A DNA stretch of 64,000 nt from Sulfitobacter sp. DSM 110093 (GCF_022788715.1 NZ_CP085168.1:62001-126000); one strand, 5' to 3'. Counted from the first letter of the stretch, positions 46,186 to 55,102 are shown. Translations and numbers: made by a program. The notes: a model not told the origin generated them from the letters alone.

Positions 46186-46330
46186 AGATTACCATGGTTA
46201 TGAGCAGCGAGTTTGAATCGCGCTTGATCTGCCGTGACACCCCAGCATATTCGATGGTGTATCCTGGCGGAAGCATGGTTTTGGCCGCCTCTTCCAGCAC
46301 CGCGAGCCCTTGGGCGTTTGTTGAGAGAGG
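46185..46330 (-). pseudogene. RND efflux permease fragment
   Basis: The minus strand encodes GPLSTNAQGLAVLEEAAKTM and LPPGYTIEYAGVSRQIKRDS followed by SNSLLITMVISLA. This is a short internal piece of an AcrB-type RND permease. Both ends are missing; one end is at the IS6 relic. Confidence 0.55.
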
Positions 46331-46334
46331 TCCG

Positions 46335-46559
46335 ATGACTGATCAGTTATTTGCGATAGGCATCACGCACATTGAAGTTCGATGCTGGGAATGCGGGCAC
46401 AAAGTTATTCGCAAGCCGGGCGATGTGCGTGAGGGCATCACGGAGCATGAGTTTGAAAAGCGGTCAGTCTGCAGATGTGGCACTGGGTGGCCTCAAGTCA
46501 CCCAGTTTCCAAAGAAAAGTCCCCGTCGGTGCGGATACATCCCACGGGCGCACATCTAG
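46335..46559 (+). CDS. Small Cys-rich protein, possible zinc ribbon
   Basis: This 74-codon frame encodes CWECGHKV near the start and CRCGTGW in the middle, a C-x2-C ... C-x-C pattern that could bind zinc. GAGAGAGG precedes the ATG. I do not recognise the family. It lies among gene fragments, so expression is uncertain. Confidence 0.35.
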   Translation: MTDQLFAIGITHIEVRCWECGHKVIRKPGDVREGITEHEFEKRSVCRCGTGWPQVTQFPKKSPRRCGYIPRAHI

Positions 46560-46592
46560 TGGTGTATCGGTTGGACGGGCATACTGTCGAGA

Positions 46593-46829
46593 TTATCCGG
46601 CTCCTGCATTGTGCCCAGAACCTGACAGCGTTTTTGCTTGAGCCGTGATGTTCGTTAGCGCGACCTTGCGCAAAGCATCGTTGATCCGGCTTTGCCAGCC
46701 CGAACCTTCTGCCTTGGGTCGTCCACGCTGAAGGGTTGCACTGGCGGACTTGTCGGCCCAGTAGGGCGCATTCAGATCCGGTGCGTCGTCCTCAGAAGCG
46801 GTCGGCATATGCTTTTTGTTCTCGCTCAT
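46593..46829 (-). pseudogene. BrnA-like antitoxin with internal deletion
   Basis: The 78-codon frame keeps the BrnA-type N-terminus (DDAPDLNAPYWADKSAS), RGRPKAE and the C-terminal GWQSRINDALRK. The roughly 25 residues expected between RGRPK and GWQSR (the first strand and helix of the ribbon-helix-helix) are missing in frame. DNA binding is therefore probably lost. It overlaps a BrnT remnant. Confidence 0.65.
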
Positions 46830-46865
46830 TGGCTTTGATGATGCGTCGCGCGGCAGACGTTTGGG
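46790..46865 (-). pseudogene. BrnT toxin C-terminal remnant
   Basis: In another minus-strand frame, ARRIIKANEREQKAYADRF ends just inside the BrnA-like gene. This is the usual C-terminal RIISARxAxxxE helix of BrnT and the normal toxin/antitoxin overlap. Upstream of about 46865 the toxin sequence is replaced by the end of the glycosyltransferase region, so most of the toxin is gone. Confidence 0.55.
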
Positions 46866-46872
46866 TTGGGCC

Positions 46873-48144
46873 TCAGGGCATATTTCTAGGTGAGTTGGCG
46901 GTCTCTTGGGCGTTCCCGATCCGGGCTGCGCGATTGGACATCGCTTGTCGGAAGAGCGTCATGTAGCGGGGGGCTGTGACAGATAGGTCGTATTGCGCGC
47001 GCGCGAGGTTCCGAGCCTTCTGCCCATAACGAAAGCGTCGCGCTGGATCGTCTAGGAGGGCGAGGATTGCGTTGATCCAAGCATCGTCGTTGTCGGGAAG
47101 CAGCTGTCCGTTGACATCGTCTTGGATCATCTCAGCTGCATATCCACGGTCGGGTGCTAGGACGCAGCCACCGCGCCCCAGTATTTCCATCAAACCCCAA
47201 TTTGCGACACCGAACTTTAGGGGGTAGAGGAAAAGGTCTACTTCTGTGATCCGCTTTGAGAATTCATCGTAAGGCAGTTTGCCGGGAAATTCGATCACCT
47301 TTGCGGCGCGGGGGTGCTTAAGCATTAGGTGATCGCGGAAAGTTTTGATCTGGCCGTTATGTGCGCGCGTGACAGCTTGTTGTTCGTAGCCATAAGTCAC
47401 TTCCTCGGCGCCGCCGAAGGCAATGAATTGCGCATCAACGCCCTGTGACACCAGTTTGTCGACCAGCCTCACATAGGTTTCAAAGCCTTTGGCTGATGAC
47501 AGATCGCGTGCCGCGAAACCGATTGTCATCTTCTCGCGGCCGCCGGTCACAGGTGCAGGCATTGATGTGAAATCAAACCCCTCCATTTGCACTTCGATAT
47601 TGGAGCGCAGGGCAGGGGGGAACATGCTCTTTGCATGTTGGCTGGGGCAGATCACCAGGTCGCTGCAGACGGCTTGGTGAAAGTTCAGCATCTCAGCATT
47701 TCGGTCTGCGATCCGTTGTGACAAGTCGGGTGGATAGGCGGGGTCCCAGCCATGCGCCCGGAAGCTTGGGAATTCGATGTAGCTGACAATGGCCGCGTCG
47801 ATTTCATCGTAGAGGAAATGCGGCGCACCCCAAAGGGAGTGGGCCACTACCACGTCGATCTTCGTATGTTTGCGCAGGTCGCGTAGAGCGTTGAGTAGCC
47901 CTCTGCCGATGCGGGCTGAGCGTTCCACTTTGGCTGAATAGTAGTACCGATCATCGCTCAAAATTGGGCCATCCGGGCGAAACCCAAGAATATGATTGCC
48001 GCGCTGTCGGTTGCGTTTCATATGTCCTGGCGTGGTTAGAAAGTAGCTTTCGGCCAGGCCTGAATGGCGCAGGTAGTCGCATAGCAGGCCGAACTGGCCG
48101 GGATATACGGCACCTGCAAAGACGATAACTGGTTTGCTCACCAT
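46873..48144 (-). CDS. Glycosyltransferase, GT4 family
   Basis: The 423-residue GT-B enzyme has an N-terminal acceptor domain (VIVFAGAVYPGQFGLLCDYL) and a C-terminal nucleotide-sugar domain with GFAARDLSSAKGFETYV, EFPGKLPYDEFSKRI and the E-x7-E-like region FGVANWGLMEILGRGGCVLA. It probably adds sugar to a surface polysaccharide. It stands alone on the minus strand, downstream of the LuxR-type regulator. Confidence 0.87.
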   Translation of the reverse strand: MVSKPVIVFAGAVYPGQFGLLCDYLRHSGLAESYFLTTPGHMKRNRQRGNHILGFRPDGPILSDDRYYYSAKVERSARIGRGLLNALRDLRKHTKIDVVVAHSLWGAPHFLYDEIDAAIVSYIEFPSFRAHGWDPAYPPDLSQRIADRNAEMLNFHQAVCSDLVICPSQHAKSMFPPALRSNIEVQMEGFDFTSMPAPVTGGREKMTIGFAARDLSSAKGFETYVRLVDKLVSQGVDAQFIAFGGAEEVTYGYEQQAVTRAHNGQIKTFRDHLMLKHPRAAKVIEFPGKLPYDEFSKRITEVDLFLYPLKFGVANWGLMEILGRGGCVLAPDRGYAAEMIQDDVNGQLLPDNDDAWINAILALLDDPARRFRYGQKARNLARAQYDLSVTAPRYMTLFRQAMSNRAARIGNAQETANSPRNMP

Positions 48145-48261
48145 TGGCTCCGTTTTCGGGCCTCCCCCAGCCGTTATGGAGGGGGGGTGGTGTGAGCGTA
48201 GCGCACATAAACTTGTGGGTGCAACTAAGGTTGAGGCGCTGTGAGGTTGCTGTTTCTTCGC

Positions 48262-48912
48262 TCAGAAGATGTTCATGTCGCGGGCGACAATGACCGCTTG
48301 GGTGCGGTTGTTTGCACCCAGCTTGGCGCAGATGGATTTCACATGCATCTTGACGGTTGCTTCGGCCAGACCCAGTTCGGTTCCGATCTCGCGGTTGGGT
48401 TGGCCTTGGGCGAGAAGGGCTAGAACGGTCATTTCGCGTTCTGATAGAGGGGAATTGCTTGATACTTTACTGACTTTGGCGCGTGGCCGGTCGATAAGCT
48501 CGACTGGAACGTACCGCCCGCCGTTGGCCATAAAACGTATCTCGTTGGTGAGGCTCTTAAGCGATTCCGTTTTGAGGACGATGCCTGCGCCGCCCAGAGC
48601 AAGTGCTTCTGACACGACATGCGCTGTGGGATTGCTGGTCAGAATTCCGACGGGCTTGCCCCCGTTCCGCTCGAGGGCTTTTGACAGGCCTGTAATCCCG
48701 TTCATGCCTGGCATGTCGAGGTCTACCAACACCAGATCAAAAGGTCCTTCCGCGTCGATCTTGTCGAGCGCGGTCTCAAGGTCGGGCGCGGTCTGTGCCT
48801 CAAAGTCGGGGAGGTTTGAGAGGAACTGCTCAAACATTTCCAATACCATCGCATGGTCATCTGCGATTAGGATCCGGGTTGGTTTGGTTTGAGGGGACGT
48901 CATATTACTCAT
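48262..48912 (-). CDS. NarL/LuxR-type response regulator
   Basis: The 216-residue protein has a receiver (ILIADDH, phospho-Asp D64 in LVLVDLDMPGMNG, switch Lys in GIVLKTESL) and a LuxR-type helix-turn-helix (PLSEREMTVLALLAQGQPNR, LGLAEATVKMHVKSICAKLG). It lies 141 bases from the end of the hybrid kinase on the same strand, so the kinase's Hpt domain is a likely phosphate donor. Regulation of the adjacent repeat-protein genes is plausible but inferred. Confidence 0.93.
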   Translation of the reverse strand: MSNMTSPQTKPTRILIADDHAMVLEMFEQFLSNLPDFEAQTAPDLETALDKIDAEGPFDLVLVDLDMPGMNGITGLSKALERNGGKPVGILTSNPTAHVVSEALALGGAGIVLKTESLKSLTNEIRFMANGGRYVPVELIDRPRAKVSKVSSNSPLSEREMTVLALLAQGQPNREIGTELGLAEATVKMHVKSICAKLGANNRTQAVIVARDMNIF

Positions 48913-49053
48913 CTTTGATTTACGAAACCCCTGGGTAAAGTCCTCAAGTCAACACTATCGACGGACGGCATTAATCGACAAAGGCCGAACAAAAAAGGAC
49001 CGTTTATCGGCCCGGACGCTAGATTTATCACGAAACCTCAGCGAAGCAAGCGA

Positions 49054-51051
49054 TCATCTGTTATCGGGTGAACTTGATCCAAGCGTGTGTATGGCTTTTT
49101 GCGTCGCGTCTAATGCTTCCCTTGCGCCCTCGAGTGCAACTTGCTGTGTCGTTTCGGAGGTGTCGAGAGAAAGCTCTACTTGGCGCAGGCCGTGTTCCAG
49201 CAACTTAAGGCCCGTAAGGCCGGAAGACCCGGTTGCGGCGTGCAGCAAGCGCTTGGTTTCGGCGCTCTGCTTGCCGGGTGTGATCTCATCAAGGATCGCC
49301 CGTGCCTCGGCATGGGCGCGCATCATGAACCCCACGGCAGCCTCTTGGCCAAGCTGCTTGGTCAGGTCTTTGACTGTTCTTGCTGAGAATGGTTCTGCCA
49401 AGGTGGCGGGGGTCTTTTTTATTGGTTGGGCGCTGCCGTCTGTGGCGGAGACTGTGTTGTCATCCTTGCTGTGGGCTGCACAGTAGACCGCGTGGCAAAG
49501 CGCAGCATTGCGGATGGGCTTTTCCAGCAGCCGGACCATTCCGAGGGCGAGACATGCCTCACGCAGCTTGTCGTTAACATGCGCTGTCAGACCAAGGATC
49601 AGCCCGTCCCATTCCAGTCTGCCCTTTGATTGTTCATCTCGGATGCCGCGCAGCAGCTCGACACCGTTTATATGGGGGAGGGTCATGTCGGTCAGCAGAA
49701 GGTTAATGTTCTGCGCGGCGTCGGGCCGTTGCAGAATACGCATTGCTCGCAATCCGTTCTCGACCCCTTCGACCTGCGCGCCCGCTTGGCTCAGGCTGTG
49801 AACCAGCCAATCTCGGCTTGAGGGGCTGTCCTCTACGACCAGTATCCCAAGGCCTTTTAGCAGTCCATCGCTGCTCGGCGTGGCGTCTGGATCCTCTGCT
49901 GTGGTATCTGCAGCTGCGCCGGGCAATGAGAAAGTCGCGCGTAAGATTGTCCCGGCGACAGGTTGTGTGGTGTCTATCAGCGGTTCGCCGTCATGGGCTC
50001 GGTCAAGAAGTTCGAGATGGCCGCCCAGGTGGCTGATGGCATGGGCTAGGACGCTCATCCCGGCGCTGGTCCGCTCTGTCTTGGCGTCGGTGCTCCGGTC
50101 TATGCGTGTTGCGTCAATATTGCTTCCCAACAGCCGCGCCTTTTGGGCATCGGGTATACCGCCGCCCTGATCTGCGACCTGAACGGTGATGATGTTTTCG
50201 CTCTGCCTTTTGGTGTCTTGCTGTCTTGGGCCGGGGGCGCATGTAACATGTATGTCGATGGCTTCCCCGCCATGTTTGCCTGAATTGTCGAACATGTTCT
50301 GGAGCAGGGCGCGCACCAGATGGACGGGCCCGTGAAGCCGGAGTTGGTCTTGTGGCTCTACGGTCAGGGTCACGCTCGCGCCTCGCCCGTGCACGATGGG
50401 CTTGATCATATCGACGATTGTTCGTGCTTCTTCGCCCAGGTCGAAGTCCTCGTCGGCTTGTAGGTCGGCGCTGGTCAGTTCCCCCCGGATCACGCGGATC
50501 ACTTTTTCTATGTGAGTGAGGGCGAGTTGCGCAGACTTCTGCACGTCTGCGGTGCGCGGATTGGGCGCTGCAGCTGCGCCTTTCTCTTGCTCAAAGAGTG
50601 TTTCTGCGGAGGCTAAGACAGATTGGATTGGTGTTCTTAGGTCGTGGGCAACCCGAAGCAGGGTCGCTGCGCGCGCGCGGTTTTGTAGTTGCACAGCCTC
50701 TTGATCAGTTTCGACCAAGCGCAGCAGGAAAGTTTCGGCATTGCCAAGAGAGAGGTGTACCAGCTCTCCCTCGAGCTGTGTTGCTTTATAAGTTGTGGAT
50801 ACCGCAACGCTGCCGCTGCGCTGTGCGCGGGCGCAGAGTGTGGGCCAGCTAAAGGTCGCCTTGAGAGCCGCCACGTCCAGCCCCAATTGATTGGCAGGGG
50901 GGTTTGAAAGTAGGATTTCTGCCTTCCCTGTTGCGAGTATCGCAATGCGCCGATCGGTGGATATTAAGCGTGCGATCGCCTGCAGAACAGGTCTGACTTT
51001 TGCTGCGTTCAAAGCCGATTCTTTTTCCTCGGGCATTTGGTTCTCCAGCAT
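49054..51051 (-). CDS. Hybrid histidine kinase with receiver and Hpt
   Basis: The 665-residue cytosolic phosphorelay protein has an N-terminal sensing region (about 1-125), HisKA with H136 in RVAHDLRTP and a HATPase with NMFDNSGKHGG and DQGGGIPDA. A receiver follows (VVEDSP, phospho-Asp D455 in LLLTDMTLP, LEKP), then an Hpt domain with H604 in RLLHAATGSSGL. The start at 51051 (MLENQMPEE) is preferred; the frame stays open to 51204 but that extension is unlike a kinase. It is divergent from the repeat-protein gene at 51325 and probably signals to the LuxR-type regulator at 48262. Confidence 0.9.
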   Translation of the reverse strand: MLENQMPEEKESALNAAKVRPVLQAIARLISTDRRIAILATGKAEILLSNPPANQLGLDVAALKATFSWPTLCARAQRSGSVAVSTTYKATQLEGELVHLSLGNAETFLLRLVETDQEAVQLQNRARAATLLRVAHDLRTPIQSVLASAETLFEQEKGAAAAPNPRTADVQKSAQLALTHIEKVIRVIRGELTSADLQADEDFDLGEEARTIVDMIKPIVHGRGASVTLTVEPQDQLRLHGPVHLVRALLQNMFDNSGKHGGEAIDIHVTCAPGPRQQDTKRQSENIITVQVADQGGGIPDAQKARLLGSNIDATRIDRSTDAKTERTSAGMSVLAHAISHLGGHLELLDRAHDGEPLIDTTQPVAGTILRATFSLPGAAADTTAEDPDATPSSDGLLKGLGILVVEDSPSSRDWLVHSLSQAGAQVEGVENGLRAMRILQRPDAAQNINLLLTDMTLPHINGVELLRGIRDEQSKGRLEWDGLILGLTAHVNDKLREACLALGMVRLLEKPIRNAALCHAVYCAAHSKDDNTVSATDGSAQPIKKTPATLAEPFSARTVKDLTKQLGQEAAVGFMMRAHAEARAILDEITPGKQSAETKRLLHAATGSSGLTGLKLLEHGLRQVELSLDTSETTQQVALEGAREALDATQKAIHTLGSSSPDNR

Positions 51052-51324
51052 GCTTTGTTCTTCTGGTGGGCAGGAGGGGTAACATACCGATCCAAGTGGG
51101 CCGTTGGGATGCTGCGATCCTGAGGGGCTATCGTCAACCGCGTGGGTTCCCTTGATGAGCATTTGGCTGGATATCGGGGTGTATGAGCAACGCAAGGTGC
51201 ACATGTCTAAAAGTATGTAAGCTATCCATTGACCGCAACTTTAGTATGTGATCTCGTTATTGAGAAACTGGGTGGACCAATGGTCACGCTCCCAAGGGGC
51301 GTTGGATAGATAGAGGAAGAAGAG

Positions 51325-52959
51325 ATGGCGATTACTGAGCTCCAGGCTGGCGGCCTAGCCAACGTGAAGATAGATGCCGCCAAAGGTGACATTTCCAGAT
51401 ACGTAAAGTCAGGGGACAACCTTGTTGTAGAGTTGCGTGATGGCGGTAAGATCGTCGTATCTGACTTCTACGAAGCTGCGGCTGGCGGTGTGCCGCACAA
51501 GCTGATGCTGGCTGATGGTACGTTCAGCGGCGTTGAAGGGACCTTTGATGACACGGAAGAGGTTGCCGGTCTTGGTGGCAACATGGAGCAAATCGGTGCT
51601 GGGCTGGGCGCTCTGACCACAGCTTCTCTCGCGTTTGCTGATGACAGCGATGATGAGGCCGATCCGGCAGACCCTACCGATACGACTGATCCGACGGACA
51701 CAACTGATCCTACAGATACAACAGATCCGACCGATCCGACGGACACAACCGATCCGACGGACACAACCGACCCGACGGACACAACCGACCCGACAGACAC
51801 AACTGATCCAACCGATCCGACGGACCCCACTGAGCCTACGGATGAGGCGGACACTGGATTGCTTGATCCCGTGCTTGGGGATGAAGGCGTGCTGGGTGGT
51901 CTCACCGGGAACGATGGGCTGTTGGGAGACCTGACCGGGTCCGATGGCTTGCTGGGAGATTTGGTTGGCAACGACGGGCTTTTGAGCCCCGTTACCGGAG
52001 AGGATGGCCTGGTTGGCACCCTAACGGGCAGCGGCCTTTTGGGCAGCAGTGACGGGTCTGGTAGTTTGACTGGAGGACTTGTGTCTGATGACGGTCTTTT
52101 GGGCGGCGTCCTTGGCGGGACCGGGCTGACCGATGGTTTGCTGGGCGAAGGTGGCGCAGTGGACGGTATCGTTGAAACCGTAGAAGGCGTTCTTGATGGC
52201 GTTATCGGTGATGGCGGTATTCTTGGCGGCCTGCTCGGCGGTGAAGGTGGCGTGCTAGATGGTGTCCTTGGTGACGAGGGTGTTGTTGGCGGCTTGCTTG
52301 GCGGCGAAGGGGACCTTCTTGGAGGTCTGCTCGGCGGCGAGGGTGGCGTGCTAGACGGTGTTCTTGGTGACGAGGGTGTTGTTGGCGGCTTGCTCGGCGG
52401 CGAAGGGGATCTTCTTGGAGGTCTGCTTGGCGGCGAGGGTGGCGTGCTAGACGGTGTTCTTGGTGACGAGGGTGTTGTTGGCGGCTTGCTCGGCGGTGAG
52501 GGTGGCGTGCTAGACGGTGTTCTTGGTGACGAGGGCCTCGTTGGTGGCTTGCTCGGCGGTGAAGGTGGCGTTCTTGGCGGCCTTCTCGGCGGGGACGGCG
52601 GACCAGCTGATGTCGTCTCTGGTACGGTTGAGGACCTGTTGGCCACCGTGGGGGCTGAGGATGGTTTGCTTGATCCGGTGATCGCGGACGGCGGTCTGCT
52701 TGGCGACCTGACGGGGAACGAAGGCCTACTGGGTGACGTGACCGGGTCCGAGGGCTTGGCCGGTGATCTTGTTGGAGATATGGGCCTGCTGGCTGATGTA
52801 ACCGGCGAGGACGGATTGCTGGGTGATCTCACCGGTGTCGGCCTGCTGGGAGCGGGTAGTGATGGGGGTCTGCTTGGCAATCTAGGCGGCGATCTGCTGG
52901 ATGGTCTCGGTGGTGACGGCATGCTCCTGAGCCTCTCGGCTTCGGTGGATGGCGCGTAA
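51325..52959 (+). CDS. Prefix-domain repeat protein, probable type I-secreted adhesin
   Basis: The 544-residue acidic protein has a BapA/LapA-like prefix (residues 10-75: VKIDAAKGDISRYVKSGDN, LVVELRDGGKIVVSDFY, LMLADGTFSGVEG) and a glycine-rich hydrophobic stretch (GLGALTTASLAFAD). A DPTDTT linker (about 112-170) follows, then Gly/Asp/Leu repeats of LLGGEGGVLDGVLGDEGVV type to the C-terminus. There is no classical signal peptide and no Cys. GAGGAAGAAG precedes the ATG at 51325. A strong terminator follows. Export by the TolC/ABC/HlyD system at 28-33 kb is the likely route. Confidence 0.82.
   Translation: MAITELQAGGLANVKIDAAKGDISRYVKSGDNLVVELRDGGKIVVSDFYEAAAGGVPHKLMLADGTFSGVEGTFDDTEEVAGLGGNMEQIGAGLGALTTASLAFADDSDDEADPADPTDTTDPTDTTDPTDTTDPTDPTDTTDPTDTTDPTDTTDPTDTTDPTDPTDPTEPTDEADTGLLDPVLGDEGVLGGLTGNDGLLGDLTGSDGLLGDLVGNDGLLSPVTGEDGLVGTLTGSGLLGSSDGSGSLTGGLVSDDGLLGGVLGGTGLTDGLLGEGGAVDGIVETVEGVLDGVIGDGGILGGLLGGEGGVLDGVLGDEGVVGGLLGGEGDLLGGLLGGEGGVLDGVLGDEGVVGGLLGGEGDLLGGLLGGEGGVLDGVLGDEGVVGGLLGGEGGVLDGVLGDEGLVGGLLGGEGGVLGGLLGGDGGPADVVSGTVEDLLATVGAEDGLLDPVIADGGLLGDLTGNEGLLGDVTGSEGLAGDLVGDMGLLADVTGEDGLLGDLTGVGLLGAGSDGGLLGNLGGDLLDGLGGDGMLLSLSASVDGA
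52190..52590 (+). repeat. Tandem Gly-Gly-Glu repeat block
   Basis: The sequence GGTGGCGTGCTAGA(C/T)GGTGT recurs at about 52249, 52345, 52441 and 52504, with spacings of 96, 96 and 63 bases. It encodes LLGGEGGVLDGVLGDEGVVGG units. The 63-base spacing shows loss of one 33-base subunit, a sign of recombination between repeats. Confidence 0.8.
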
Positions 52960-52989
52960 ACAGACTGTTTCTAACTTCTCGCACTTACC

Positions 52990-53017
52990 AAAAGCCCCGC
53001 TGAAAGGCGGGGCTTTT
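52990..53017 (+). terminator. Rho-independent terminator after repeat gene
   Basis: AAAAGCCCCGC-tgaaa-GGCGGGGCTTTT forms an 11-bp stem with a T-rich 3' arm, 31 bases after the stop at 52959. It separates the two adjacent repeat-protein genes into different transcripts. Confidence 0.9.
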
Positions 53018-53198
53018 CCCTTAATTTCAAGGCGCTCAGCGATTTCATACCGGGGGCGGGATCTGAGATGAGGGTGGCAAAGCCCCCCCCATTCAGGATT
53101 GACAACCAGAGTAACGCCTGTTTCTCATATACTTAAGTTATTTATACATACTTTAGAAGTACGCCTCTCCCAAGGCGGCCCCCATGAGGAGTTTGCAC

Positions 53199-55034
53199 AT
53201 GGCAGATCGAACCATCCAAGCCGGTTCTGAAATTGGCATCAAGATTGACGTTAACCGTTCCGACATTGAGCGCTACGCCAGACAGGGGGATGACTTGTTC
53301 ATTACCCTTGCGAACGGGGATGTGATCACAGTCAATGATTTTTACATTCCAGCAGCGGACGGTTCTTTGCATAGTTTGGTTCTGGCCGACGGGACCGAGA
53401 GCGGGGTCGAAGGTGATCCTCTTGTCGGTGGTAGCGGTGAGATGTCTAATGAGGGTTTGATCGCGGCGGCGGCAGGTGGCTTAGGTCTAATTGGTGCCGC
53501 GGCCAGCAGTAGCGGTGGGGGAGACGACGATCCTACGGACCCGACCGATCCGACTGATCCTACGGACCCAACCGATCCGACTGATCCCACGGACCCGACC
53601 GATCCGACTGATCCCACGGACCCAACCGATCCAACTGATCCTACGGACCCGACCGATCCGACTGATCCTACGGACCCAACCGATCCGACTGATCCTACGG
53701 ACCCGACCGATCCGACTGATCCTACGGACCCAACCGATCCGACTGATCCCACGGACCCGACCGATCCGACTGATCCTACGGACCCAACCGATCCAACTGA
53801 TCCTACGGACCCGACCGATCCCACGGATCCGACCGATCCGACTGATCCTACGGACTCGAGTGATCAAGGCCTCCTTGATCCGGTGATCTCTGACGATGGC
53901 CTCCTCGGTGATCTGACAGGGAACTCTGGGGTTCTGGGAGACATCACGGGCTCTGAGGGATTGCTTGGCGATCTGATCGGCGAGGGTTCCCCGCTTGGTG
54001 CCGTGGGAGATGACCTTCTAGGCCAGCCGTTGTTGGGAGATGGCGTTGCTGATGACAGCGTAGGCATTCTCGACGGGGTCCTCGCGGATGGGGGACTGTT
54101 GGGTGATCTCACCGGTAATTCGGGTGTGCTCGGTGAGGTGACAGGCTCTGATGGCTTGCTTGGTGACCTAGTCGGTGACGAGGGGGTTCTGTCAGACATC
54201 ACTGGTTCCGGAGGGCTTGTTGGCGATCTTACCAACACAGGTACGCTTGGCGGAGGTACGGTCGAAGGAGGCGCTGATGATCTGCTGGGTGGCCTGTTGG
54301 GAGATGGCGTTCCTACGGTCCCGGCCGACCCAGCTGAGCCCACAGACCTGAATAATCAAGGCTTCCTCGACCCGGTGATCTCTGACGACGGACTTCTGGG
54401 CGATTTGACAGGAAACTCTGGGGTTCTGGGAGACATCACGGGCTCTGAGGGTCTGCTAGGCGATCTGATTGGCGAGGGCACCCCGGCGAGCACTGTGGGG
54501 GATGCTCTTTTGGGACAACCTCTCCTCGGAGATGGCGTCCCAGATGATCGCATTGGCTTGGTTGATGGGGTTATCTCTGATGGTGGCCTGCTAGGCGATC
54601 TCACCGGCAATTCGGGTGTATTAGGTGACGTAACGGGCTCTGATGGCCTGCTTGGTGACCTCGTTGGCAACGAGGGGGTTCTGTCAGACATTACCGGCTC
54701 TGGTGGGATTGTCGGCGACCTTACCAGCACTGGTACTCTTGGCGAGGGTACGTCCGCAGGAGAGGGCGGTGCCGACGATCCTCTGGGTGGACTTTTGGGT
54801 GGCGTGCTTGGCGGTCTAACTGGGGAGGAGGGCCCACTGGGTGATGTCCTTGACGGCCTGACCGGAGAAGATGGTCCGCTGGGTGACGTGCTCGGTGGTC
54901 TGACCGGAGAAGATAGCGGCTCTGGCGGTCTCGCTGGCGGATTGCTCGGCGGCGATAACCCGCTCGGCGAGACGCTTAACGAAGTCACCGATCTGCTGGG
55001 AGGGCTGACCGACGACGGCCTAGGCAGCATCTAA
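53199..55034 (+). CDS. Prefix-domain protein with 36 x DPT tract, probable secreted adhesin
   Basis: The 611-residue acidic protein has the same prefix domain as the gene upstream (residues 10-72: IKIDVNRSDIERYARQGDD, LFITLANGDVITVNDFY, LVLADGTESGVEG), then a glycine/alanine hydrophobic stretch (GGLGLIGAAASSSGGG). An uninterrupted run of 36 Asp-Pro-Thr triplets (residues 111-218) follows. Two large homologous blocks come next (GLLDPVISDDGLLGDLTGNS and GFLDPVISDDGLLGDLTGNS) and a final Gly-Leu-Asp region. The start at 53199 has GAGGAG nine bases upstream. No Cys and no signal peptide. Likely exported by type I secretion. Confidence 0.82.
   Translation: MADRTIQAGSEIGIKIDVNRSDIERYARQGDDLFITLANGDVITVNDFYIPAADGSLHSLVLADGTESGVEGDPLVGGSGEMSNEGLIAAAAGGLGLIGAAASSSGGGDDDPTDPTDPTDPTDPTDPTDPTDPTDPTDPTDPTDPTDPTDPTDPTDPTDPTDPTDPTDPTDPTDPTDPTDPTDPTDPTDPTDPTDPTDPTDPTDPTDPTDPTDPTDPTDSSDQGLLDPVISDDGLLGDLTGNSGVLGDITGSEGLLGDLIGEGSPLGAVGDDLLGQPLLGDGVADDSVGILDGVLADGGLLGDLTGNSGVLGEVTGSDGLLGDLVGDEGVLSDITGSGGLVGDLTNTGTLGGGTVEGGADDLLGGLLGDGVPTVPADPAEPTDLNNQGFLDPVISDDGLLGDLTGNSGVLGDITGSEGLLGDLIGEGTPASTVGDALLGQPLLGDGVPDDRIGLVDGVISDGGLLGDLTGNSGVLGDVTGSDGLLGDLVGNEGVLSDITGSGGIVGDLTSTGTLGEGTSAGEGGADDPLGGLLGGVLGGLTGEEGPLGDVLDGLTGEDGPLGDVLGGLTGEDSGSGGLAGGLLGGDNPLGETLNEVTDLLGGLTDDGLGSI
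53529..53852 (+). repeat. DPT-encoding tandem repeat, 12 x 27 nt
   Basis: The tract consists of units like GATCCTACGGACCCGACC plus GATCCGACT, each encoding DPTDPTDPT, repeated over 324 bases in frame. Units differ only at third positions (CCT/CCC, CCG/CCA), so they spread by duplication. The tract is prone to length change, always in steps of nine residues or three. Confidence 0.93.
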
Positions 55035-55060
55035 CCGTCCCGGTTGATTTGAGAAAATAT

Positions 55061-55102
55061 GTTGACCCCTCCGGCAGCTTTCCCGCTACCGGAGGGGTCA
55101 AC
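55061..55102. terminator. Perfect 14-bp hairpin after the DPT gene
   Basis: GTTGACCCCTCCGG (55061-55074) and CCGGAGGGGTCAAC (55089-55102) are perfectly complementary with a 14-base loop. It starts 27 bases after the stop at 55034. A T run is absent on the plus strand, so it may be a bidirectional or processing structure. Confidence 0.7.

Noticed and set aside
48155..48195. A hairpin from C-rich and G-rich runs after the glycosyltransferase start
   Set aside because: The runs are mirror images rather than inverted repeats and do not form a stable stem.
51468..52922. A 484-codon minus-strand open frame opposite the 544-residue protein
   Set aside because: Same artefact: repetitive GC-rich codons keep the opposite strand open. 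The plus strand carries the prefix domain, ribosome site and terminator.
53342..53824. Minus-strand frame encoding a pure Gly-Ser-Val repeat
   Set aside because: It is the complement of the DPT tract and has no independent start or regulatory signal.
53529..53852. CRISPR-like array (27-base repeats)
   Set aside because: Units are contiguous with no spacers, stay in frame and encode DPT; no cas gene is present.
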